From positions 24,616,001 through 24,680,000 of the forward strand of contig OU612065.1 in the NCBI GenBank assembly GCA_914767715.1: DNA of 64,000 bases, read 5' to 3'. This DNA is from Membranipora membranacea (lineage: Eukaryota > Bryozoa > Gymnolaemata > Cheilostomatida > Membraniporidae). Shown piece after piece: positions 35,601 to 47,600 of this stretch. The notes below the pieces were generated by a model. That model made no database searches, was not told the origin of the DNA, and saw nothing but the letters and a program-made list of their open reading frames with translations. The translations under genes were made by a program, and so were the position numbers. Every line of letters starts with the position of its first letter. Within the stretch, counting starts at the first letter, position 1.

Positions 35601-38600
35601 TTCTAGAGCGGATGTAGGGTGTAAAAGTATTTTACATGGATGTTAATATTTTTTTGGGTATCTCACTTTTCGAGGGCTCTTCGGTCCTCAATCTTTGTTT
35701 CTCATACGTTCCTGTCATTGTGAGAGAGGTTTTGGTTTAGTTGTGGGTGCAAGCAGAGAGGGAACAGCCGGAATTATCATTGATAACAATGAACTCACAC
35801 TGATCTAGGGGTTAATGGCCTCACCATGCTGCATCTGCATGACATGTAATTACAGAAACTTGCACCAATCAAAGATTTGATGTTATGTAAGACAGGGAGG
35901 AACGTATTATTTATAAATCTGGTACACATATCAGTTCTCAGTGTTATGTATTATGGTTGCCAGCTCAGCATATATGATGCAATTAGCATGAGGTCATACT
36001 GGTTCCAAAAAGTTGTGTCATAATGACAGCCTGCTATCTCTGGCGGCAATCTGAAATCTGTTATCATTTTGACGCAATAGCCTCAGAGTACGAGATCAGA
36101 AATGCCTCTGAGTAGTTTGAGCTCTCCTACCTAGAGCCTTTGATCTTGATATGAAGAAAAATCCAAATTACATAAGTCCTAGATCACATGAGCCAATTTT
36201 TTTCCCAGCAAAATAGTGAATGGCAATTATGCGATTTGCTTAGGTTGCCTATTATATTCAATCCTAATGTAACCGATGCAGCATCAGAACAGGAGACTTG
36301 TCCATTGTCTACTCTTCGTTCGAAGCTCAATGCCGTTGCCTGCGTGATGACACAACCTACCAGCTCATGACAGTCTGACATAATCGCAGCCTGTTATGTA
36401 AGAAAGGGCATTTCGAAGAAAATGTTTACAAGAGAAAATTGCTGGTTATAAATAGCTTGTTATAACTTGGTGACACTCGGTATTCATTCTCATTAGACTT
36501 GAGTCTGAGTCGTGGAATGTTACCTCTAAGGGCTGAAAATAAGTAATGAAAATAGTTGGCTGTTTTTAAATAAAAATCAGATAGAGTCTTGTCCATGATA
36601 AAAACCTTGATTGTAATTGGATGACATGGCTCTTTATAATACGGTCATCTCATAGTATGCTTTCCCCTTCGCCGTCGGACGGAGGGGGGCAAAGTCTGGG
36701 GGCTCAGACTAAGTATGCTTAAGATCTTAGCTCCACAAATTGCAGACTTGGTGCAACAATTTATTCGAAGATACAATGGGATACTAGGAAGAGCCTAATT
36801 TATACCGCCTCCAGCTTGGGTTAGGTTTTTGCTTGGGTTAGGCTTGGCCCATTACGAACAGAAAGTTCACCAACAGGTCAAGCGACAGTTTTAACACCAA
36901 CATTTGAAAATAGACCAATCAAAAAACTTGACAGGATGCATAAAACCTCAATTATCAACCACAAGACTTTAGGTTTACGAGGGTACTAATGGTATTGTAC
37001 TTTTACTTTACACCGAATACCAAGTGTCAGGTGTTACATACAAGCCTATTTTGCCTACTCAATTCAAATGTGATGGTATGGCAGTTTTGACGCCTACTGC
37101 TCAATAAAGCCATTTGCGATGGCCCCAATTACAAGAAACTCCATACTATCAGAGACTATAGATATATAATATCTATATTCTCTGATACTTTCACATCTCA
37201 CATTCCCAATATTTCACAAGATGGTGTGAAATTATTTTCAAAAATATTTATGTGACCCAAATAGAATGTTGTTGTCGCCTAGCAGAGTTTCATTTTCAAT
37301 ATTCACGTGTTTTCAGGCAGCTCTTATGATGTTGTCACTGCCGGTGTTGGTGTATGCCACACTACGGGATGATCTGAGAGAGCCTATCATATTTTACACC
37401 CTGTTTTGTTGTTCGGCGTGCTTGCTGGTGGTGTTTACATGGAGTACGGGTCATCTGCCGAGAGTCATTATAGCAATATACTCTCAAAGAGCTCAGGTAT
37501 TTTGTTTTTGAAGTTCAACTGCTCAGGTGGACAGTATTTGTAGAAAAAGATTGTAACCTCTGTGGTGGCAGAGGGATGGTGCAAATGTTTGGTATCGAGG
37601 CGCCACCCCTCGATACCAAACATTTGCACCATCCCTCTGCCACCACAGAGGTTACAATCTTGTTCTACATTTTTGACTACGCAAGTCGCTACATTATTTT
37701 AACGGAAGAGCAGAGATTTTGAATGTGCGAGATAAAAAACACACTAGACCCAGGTGTTATTCCATCAAGTATTTGTTGTTAAATTGATGGATAAGTAATT
37801 CACTTAGATGATATCTGTGCCAGTTTGTTATGTAGCGGTTTGCGCCATGAATGAGTTACATAAGCTTGTCCTCCTGCTGCCATCACTAGGAAGTTGTTAT
37901 AAAAAACACTTTTGTTGATGTTATCAGCTCAAATCTCTGATGTGACTTCTGCTCTTCTACTAAAACTTTTAGGATGAGATCCGGGTTCACTTCTTTTTTA
38001 TATTTGTGAGGTATTTTTACAATCTTTGCCAGTTTTTGTACAAACATTATTCATCATGTACCCCTAACAGCTAGCAGAATTCAGATAATGAGAGACCTCG
38101 ATGATTGATGACCATTATTGAGGCCCGGGGCTGCAGTTTGCATCCTGTTGCTATGGGTGGATAAATTGTGAGACCTGTGCAACCTTGATAAGTAATGTTT
38201 GAATGGAAGGACAAATGTCCGGTATGTTTAATCAATGGTTGTAATTGATCCCTATATGATATAGAATTAGAATTAAAAAAGCCGGGATATCGATCCTATC
38301 TATTTATAGTAACAAATTTGATTTGATCATTACTTAAGTTTGCCAATGCTATTGATTACCATTAATCTACTGGTGTTTGCCTAGGGTCAGTATAGCAATT
38401 ATGATTGCTTCTGCAGAGAATGTTATCAGCAGCGAAACATGCTGCAGCGTGTGCAAATGGTAAGACCTTCCTTGCGCTAACAAAATAGGCTCCTCCGAAA
38501 CAAGATCACACCAAGACTACGCCAAGAGACTAAAGATAGGCCCATGTTTGACAGGATTCTGTTGTATCTAACTAATTTGTTCAATAAGATGACTTTGTGA

Positions 38601-41600
38601 ACTGTTGTGAAAGTGCTCTTTTTCCTATATAGAGAGAATTCAAATAATACTTTCCTACTCGCTCATTGCTGAACGCAATAAATTAAAGGGCAGACTTGCC
38701 AATCACCTATGAGGTGATCATCCGTAAACTATTTGAGAAAAATCTGTCCTAGACGAATAAAGTATTCACAGGTTCGCCATTTGGCAATTGCTGAAAATAC
38801 TGAACATTATGACTAGCATCAAATATTTAACCTGGTTTCTTAACATTTACTTCCAACTCATTTGCAAGTCACGGTCTCATTTGCCCTCGTTGCATTGATC
38901 GGTGATGAATAAAGTTAATATCTATCTATCTAACTCAGCTATTGAAAGTTTGTGCTAGCTCAAACTGATCTCTTTATTTACTTCTCTAGGGTGTGCGATC
39001 ACAATACAGAGGTGATAGAGTTATCTCCCTTTGATGTGGGGTAAAAGTACAGTAGAGTATTTCCTCATTCACAAAACCGATCAAAATTTTGTTATTTGTG
39101 ACAAAAAATGTACTGAGAACCTGAAAGACCTAACAAAAAGCTTTTGTGAGTAGCAGAATCTAGGTACAATGTACTAAGGCTGCACGGTACTATATACCGC
39201 TCTCCTGGGATACAACAATTATCCCTTTTCATCTATTTCTTCGTTTAAATTCTAAATTTACCCAATCGTCTGTCACGTAATAAAATATTTAGGGCTTTTG
39301 GCAGCTCAATTCTATTCAAGTTATAATTATATATTTTTTGTATATCATGCCAGGCCATCTCCATTATTATCATCAGCATATTGATGGGGTTATCCTGTTA
39401 CCATGTGATTGAAAAGTCAGTGTCATAAATTCCAAGCTGATATATCACCATATCCTGTCAGTTTTTGCCAAACAATCATCTGAGCGGTTTCACAAATATC
39501 ATAGCATTTCATGACCGTTACCAAGCAAATAATTGCTGGGCTTAGGGTTTTGCTTTCAGGGATGATGATTTTGAAACCCAAAATAATTGGAGATATCCGT
39601 CATACCAATAATTAAAATAATGTTTCTGAGAAATCTGATGAGTATCTAACCAAGAGATGTGGTTGATTATGCAGACATGGCCTTGACGTGTCCAGCGTCA
39701 TCCAGACAAATGGTCCTGCCTTGGCTAGCTGTGGTAAAAGATGATAATCTTGCTGGGTTAATTCTATTTAAATTTATTTTCATTCAAGGTTATACTATGA
39801 ACTGTATCCCATATTGAATGTAAAAAATACTGTATGTCAATTTATATTGAAATGTACATTGATTCTCGTAATTTCAGATGTTGCTGCTCGTTTACTGGAT
39901 CATAATAACCGTCTTGTCTCTGGCCCTGGTCATGACATACAATCAGCATGGTAAGACCGCAAACAGTACAGTGAGGAAATATTTCCATGCCCTGGCGATA
40001 CTGATATTTTTACCTGGGATTATGATAGCTCCACAACTGACTAAGCTAGCATCGGTCGGTGCCCTGGCGCTATTTGTTTTGGTGGAGGTGAGAAAACCAT
40101 TACAGTGTGTCCTGATCCTCTTGTGGTGTAGGAAAGTTGATGCAGAATCCATTATTACCTTGGTGGAAAATTTCTGCGTGTAAATCTTTTGTAAATGGTC
40201 AATGAGGGTGGAAAATCATCGCTACGGGCGGACTTTCCGTTCTAACCTCAGAATTCCATTATACTTTTCCAAGATTTTTTTGTTTCAAAATTATTGATAA
40301 TTTGCATCTTGGTTTAACCAAGGAGTAACAGCGTTACCAAGGAGTAACAGAGTAACAGGAGTAACTCCTTGGTTTAACCTAGGTTGTTTTTGCTTAGGCT
40401 CAAATGCAGGCAAAAAAAACAGCTTTTAATATTCTTTCATAGGAAAGATTTAAATCTCTTTCTAGAACAAATTACTTTTCAAATAGTTTCTTGTTTTTGG
40501 AATATCAGATGTGTGAATCAGAATTAACTAATGTTATTGAGATTGCAGATGGCTCTAAATTTCACGAGTGAGTCAAGATTTGTGCAATTTTCACAAATTA
40601 TCTCGGTCACCGGTCTTGTTTTTCTATTTGAGCAACACCTTCGGTTTCCTAGCAGGCCAAATTAATATGAAGTGTGACATGAGCAATCTTCACGGCAGCC
40701 ACTTTCATAGTATCTGGTATCTGTCGGTGTTGGCTAGACACTTGGTGACAAGACCACTACAGGTGTAAACATCTGAAGGTAGTATGTGAAAGATTTTGAG
40801 GTATTTAGATTTATTTGTTTCGAAATCACAGACGCTGCCGCAGTGATATGTGCGATCAAATTTATCAGTTTTTCTGGCCCTCCTGGTATGTTTAGAAACA
40901 ATAAATTATGCATATTATGATAAACATGCTGCCGGGACCAAAACCAGGCTGCCATGCCAGTCTAAACAATCCACATATGGTTTATTCATACCATCAATTC
41001 AATGAGTTGTTGTGACCCGATGTACTTTATTTGAACAGAGTGCGGTCTCAATAAATGCATAGAAGCGGTATCAATGTCAATCTAACATTGGCATGTGACC
41101 AAACAGGACACCACAGTTTTTAATAGTCCAAGATAAAAAAATGATAGTGTCCCTTTTCTCTTAGACTTGCCGGATTTCCCTTTGTCTGTTCCTATTGTTA
41201 GAGATTGAAACAGGATTTTCACTTTTGACTTGTAGTTTGTAAGATATCAAAAGATGACAGGAGTTGGAGAAATCATAGACAAGTATTTGAGGGTATTTCT
41301 TGACGGTCAGGATTCTGGCTCTCTCATACTTACTCACATCTACTTACTTATTGGATGTTCCCTCCCTCTGTGGCTCTCTTCTCCCACACAGCTAACAGGT
41401 AATGATTAAATAATAACAGCTGGTTGACAAGTTTTTGAAATTATTTAAAATTGTGATTGATTATGAATATTGTCTTCTTTTGAGGGTGACTTGGTCGAAC
41501 GGCTGCAGTTGCAGCTGGTCTTCCGGAATGTTTTTCTTAAAAGTACCAGAAACACTAAGGGGTGAAAATCCGCCAAAATATGACTTCAATCTCGAAGCTG

Positions 41601-44600
41601 AACCCGGATCAGTCTAGCTGTCGTCCCGATGATACCATCATAACACTGACCCATTATGTGTGCAGGCAACCAATCGAGTGTAAGTCCGCACGATAAATAT
41701 TTACTTTTATTGCCAAGAAATATGCAGGATACGGTCCAAGTTGACAGTGAGTTATGTGCGAGGGCTTTAGAAATGGATGGCTCAGTTCTGAACTTTCACT
41801 GATGGTCAGGATAGACCTGTTTGTACGCCAAATGCACCAAAATTGTATATCGGCAGGAATTTTCTCCATAAATGCTACCCTGGGTAGCTAATAATATACG
41901 GTAGCTCAATCACGTATTTTCCATGAATTTTAAAACGCAAAAAAACTAGTGGTTAAAATGAAAATATCTCGCCATTGCCGGCCTACTTTATTGTGTTTGT
42001 TTAGCTGCACCCTTCCTGGCTGCACATACCAAATGTATCATCGCGTTTAATCTTTTTTTACGATCTCCAGTTTTAATCTTCGATTAATTTTCATTTTAAA
42101 CATTATTAATCCACATACAAACACGAGTGAGTGTATCAAAGCGAGTCTGATAAATGCGATGCTCCTGAGAAGGCTTTAGTTATGCATGTATTTGAGTACA
42201 AGTGAAATTTGAAATCAAAGATTTCATGTTTTCAAGGCAGTTTTTGTCAAGTTCATCTCAGTTAGGAACTCGGTTACTATGCAACCCTATTCAATATGGA
42301 AGCCAGAAAGTGACCGTCTTTGTCACAATGTTGGTTCTCAGTATATCTATGTCTCATCGCGGGTGCCCTACCCGGACCCCTCACCGGACCCCTTACCGGA
42401 CCTGCGGACTTCCCTCGTCGATAAATTGTCAATTAAGATGAACTGCATGGATGGTACATACTAGCATAGAGTATCATTTCAAGTATGAGCAGCCAGGTTA
42501 GCATGTTATACAGCTTACTGTGTGTCCTTGGATAGTCGGGCCTATCATGGCGATCTGAATCATCTGATTCCTGGAAATAGATTGTGATACCGGTACTTTC
42601 TTCAAGGGCAAAAACTGTTGACCACAACATTTACTGGAGGTAGTGACGTATTCACTTGATGCTTTCTGATTACAAAAAATTACCATTGCTTTATCTACCA
42701 ACCTGGGATGTAAGAAATTTATCTGAATCTGATGGCAAGTGCTTTTCAATGCCAGTATCCTCCTCACTGTTGACAGTCTGAGCTGGGCCTTCCGTCGCAA
42801 GGACGGAGAGCATACAGCACCACTCGACATTCCCAGTGTGAAAATTATGTAACTGGGAATGCCAGAGAGGCTCACATGAGCTGTACACTATCCTGTATTA
42901 TCAAATACTGGAGATGCTGGTAAATTTTGGATACAATTAGACCAAGTTAGGTCCATTTGCCTGCATTTGAAGAGAGCAACCGTAATGCAGGCAATTGGAT
43001 CAAATTTGATCTAGCTACAACTAACTGCATGGGCGTATATTCCGAAAAATCTGACCCACCACTTTTCACCCCAGACATAACTCGCGCGCGAAAATTTCGC
43101 GAAATTATTCGCAATATTTGACATTTTTATGGTTTTTCACCCATTAAATCCAATTTATACCCAGAAATGGGTGTTTTATATGGAAAGAGCATGAAAAACT
43201 ACCATTAGAAGATGTTTTAAGGATGAAAACCCAAAAAAAAAAATTAAGAAAATTTAATTAATTTTTTTTTAATTCTCATTGAAACCACGACTTGTCGTGA
43301 GTCGTGGGTGGTAATATACGCCCATGCCTAACTGGTGTCACACATCTGATCATAACCGGAGAAATGGCAATGAATTTAGTATCTTTGGTAATAGGGATAT
43401 CCCTATTACTATTTGGGATAAGGATATATATACTTTACTTACTCAGCAATTTTATTATTAGCTGGGCTACATTTAGATACATACTGTAGGCAAAATTATC
43501 AAAATAATGGTGGTTATAGGATACATCAACATACATAAAACGTGGTTGATCCAGGACCAGATTAATTGACAATAAACAATAAACCCTATCATAATTGTGG
43601 TTGACCTGACAACAATCATTATCATTAGTTCCCCCCCCCCCATCCTAAACATTATCCCATAATATAGGGAAACCATCCCGGGTTTTCCTTGAAGACATAG
43701 TCCTTTTCCTCCCTCACCCCTCCCCCTGGATAGCTTATTCTGGAACCTAATGCGGTGACACCTCGCCCAGCATACTGTTATCTTGAAATAGACCAGCGAT
43801 TAAGAGTTATGACAAACATGTTGCTACAACCATTATCGTTATCACAGTTCGTCACTATGATATTGAAAGGACAAGCCAGACTGATAATTCTCTCAGCAGT
43901 AAGGCATGATGCAAGAGTTGCCAAAGATAAAACTCTGATGTTGTCATATTGCAGGATTCATGGGATTCATTCACAGTCATGGAAAACATTACTAACATTT
44001 TGTCTTATAGTTGGCAAGGAGCGGGAGTTCGTTGCCGTGGCAACGTGCAAATGTTTATTACTGCCCTCAAGCTTAAACCCCTTTTTATTCTCCCATTTTT
44101 TGCTCATGAAATCTCTTGAGTGATGGTTGAGACAGGAATCTCAACGCAATCTCATAGAGAATATTGAAAAATAAGTGGCTTTGTTCCTATTATTTCACCA
44201 CCACCTGGTGAATAGAAATGTGCAATCTCTGTCCAGTCTACAACAATTCTACATTTTTTATGAAGATTTATTATATTTTGTCGGTCTGATGATGTATGAA
44301 ATATACTAAAATAGTATGGATTCGGCTGGCTTCACAAACGATTGAAACTGCAATGACGCACGGGCAAAAATAATGGTCTACTTGAAGGATTCTAAAAACT
44401 GCCTTTCTGCGAAAACTAGACAATGAGGGGATGGTAGAGCTTATAGGGTGTCATAAGCATTGTATGATCTCACCACAGCGATGTATCCCTATAAGCTTGT
44501 GAAGCCTGAGAACAGATGGGTTCCATGGGGATTGTGGAGCCAATTAAGAGGGAACTATAACAATTATTGTCAGCTTATCATGATTAGACAATGGAAGGTT

Positions 44601-47600
44601 CCTTGAATCACATAGGAATGTTGTCTTTTGATCTGTGACACGGAATCAGGGCATTTGTCAGCATACACTAGGTTTCCCTGCCATGTTATCCCATTGTGCA
44701 TGTAAATTACCGATTGTGACAGTAGGCCTGAAACTAAAAGAATGTAGATTTTGTAATATCAAGTTATATACACTGCCCTACAACATTTGCAGCTGCCAAA
44801 CCCATGTTCTAACAGATTTCTACCCTAGAAGATGTTCACACCTCCCCCCATGTGCATGTGTATGTGCATGTGCATATGATTTATATAACAACCAAGTATT
44901 TAGTATCTTTGGTACAACTTTAGCTTCATAGTACCCTCACCATTACCCCTACGACACCAGACAAAGCACCACCAGTTGTGCGTCATCAGATGCTGGTACT
45001 ATTTATTAGGCTGATAACTGGGATCATCAGTTCTCTTATCAACAGCTCAACCTGTGCAGGGAGGGTGAGATACCCCTCCAACCCTCCCTGACCTGTGCGC
45101 AAACAAAATGTGTTCCAAGCACAGCGGCATAATTTTTGTTCTATTTTGCAGGCGGTGGTCTATATTTGTTTGCTGGTATTATCTCATTGGGAGTTGGAGA
45201 CTCATTCGCTAGCATTGTAGGACGATGGGTTGGCCGAATACGGTACCCTGGTAGGTATATTATTAACCCTGGTTTATCACCGAAATAATATTGTATACAC
45301 GCCCATCGTATTATTTAATATTGATCAACTTGTTTTCACTGGAGTGACCCGTGACAAGGCTATGATCATTGCTATGATGTTCTATGAAGCGATGTCCTGA
45401 CTATTATGAGATAACTACCAGGTAGGGGTACTATTAGATAATCATGTTGTTTGTTGCATGATTTAAAATCCAAACTCGGTCAGCTATCGAATGTTTGTTT
45501 ACCGCTTTAGCTGAAAATGGGTTTCCTAGAATCGAAGATTGCTAGAATGACCAATAACCAATAATCTCTTAGTGTAGTGAACTTCATTGATATAAGGTCA
45601 CGAAATCACTCCAGTTTTGTAAATGTGAGCTAATCACTGTTATGATGCAACAGCATCGAATTGTATTCAAGCGTTTATAGCCATGTTATGTAACTTTTGC
45701 TATCACTTTTCGATGAGTTCATCCACGATATCTTAGCTAGATGGACTATTGAAACGTAAACAAAGTACTCAGTCTGATATCTTAGCCAACTGTTTTCAAT
45801 TGTTGTTTGGACAACTTCTTGCCGCATTTATCAGCAGCGAGTCTTGCGTAGTTGAGAGTTTGCGGGTTACAGCCACTATTGCACTCATCTTAGGCCAATC
45901 TAAGACCAACCTAAGGCATCTAAGATAAAAATTAAAGTCTAATATTTCATGTATAGGCTCACTCATTCAGACATGGCGGCATCCTGTTGGACAAACATTA
46001 CTCACTTTTAAGTGAGCGACCCTAAGGCCCAATAAATTAATCTAATGATTATAGGTATGTCTCAGAATAAGTTCTTGATTTATAATAAGCCTCATAAAGG
46101 TTTCACTACGGATACTTTGGTCTGTTTCTAGGCAGTATTAAGACTATGGAAGGAACTGTAGCGGCCTGGCTGTCAATGACGCTAGCGTGTTACACTCTCC
46201 TCAGGTGCTTTAGTAAGTATATACGAGATTTCAACCTTGAACACGTCTACTCCGGATTTTCTGGGTTAATTGAGTTTACCAATCAAATATCGGCCAATAT
46301 GTAGGCTTGGATTGGAGGGGAGGTCAATATTCCCTTAAGTGAGACTTTAGCAACTGCACCCATCCAGGCCCTGGCCGGGTTCTAATGTCCTTGACATTCC
46401 TTATAATGGTTTTTACGGTGGGTGAAAAATAACTGTTCAAAGGTTGATTGATATGTTTTGAAATAAATTCTCAGTTTCATAACTCTTATCTATGAAAAAT
46501 TGTGTAAAGTTGAATGAGATGAGCTCATCCTAGTGTGTGTGTTAAATCTATCTGACAAGCAAAGATTATAAATACTGTCATAAGTATGCTATGGTCCAAA
46601 ATGACTCCAACTCTATTGCGTATTACACAAAACCCCATGACAAAGAACCTATATCCAAAGAATAAGGCTTACAATGGAGGTGTGGCAAAATGATTAGTGG
46701 CAATTTGGGTAGAACAGAGCCAACATGTCTGGTATAATGAAAAGTTAAAAATGCCAAATACTGGTTTGCTGACCCTGGGCTGCTGTGATACAATGCTCTG
46801 TTTGCAGGGGGTTTGATTTGAGTGGGTAGACATTCTGGGGTGCCTGATTTTGATAATCCATGAACAACTAAGTCTCCCCAAGGAGTTAGAGTCTCTAACT
46901 CCTCGGTCTCCCACGCGCCGCGTTAAAAGATCCCCTGATGGTCTAAAGTGGCTGAGGTACAACATTAACTTGACCTTTCAATACTAGGAAATATAAGAGA
47001 ACCAATGAGCACGGACTAATTGATGACCTAGCCTGCTAATTATTTTATCTCTGCATGCTAATCAACTCCACATTACAAATAGAACTTTGTAACTATAAAT
47101 AACCTACTTGTACAGGAAGCTATGATCAATTTAGCCCCTGCAATTTAATCATATCCTTTCAGGACGGCTGTCAAGTACTGGAACATTGGAATTTAGACTC
47201 GCATAAAGAATTATTGATTATGAACTTAGGCTAAAACAAAGGCGCTTATTGAGCCTGGTCTGGCTACAACTGGGTCATGGTTATTGACTGATCTAAAGTG
47301 TGATGTAATTATAATGCCTAGATATTATTGGATTTCTTTCTAAAGCTAGGTGCAAACTGGTCATTTATTCGCTGTATGATTGAACTATCAATGATCGAAT
47401 GCCAATGATGGGCTCCAGGCTTTAGAAGCTTTGTAGGTAAAGCAAACTTAGCTGTGGCTATTTTTAGATGCTTTTATTGAATCATTGATATGAACTATGA
47501 CGCTATTGTTTGCCTTGAATGAGGCTGAGCAAATAGTTCAGCCCATTGCAGACAAAGGGTTTTTAAGCTTGAAAAACAATTCAGTAATTATTGATCCCAA

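Noticed and set aside
43755-44123. 122-codon frame in a DOLK intron
   Set aside because: No recognisable protein features and no splice context; probably chance.
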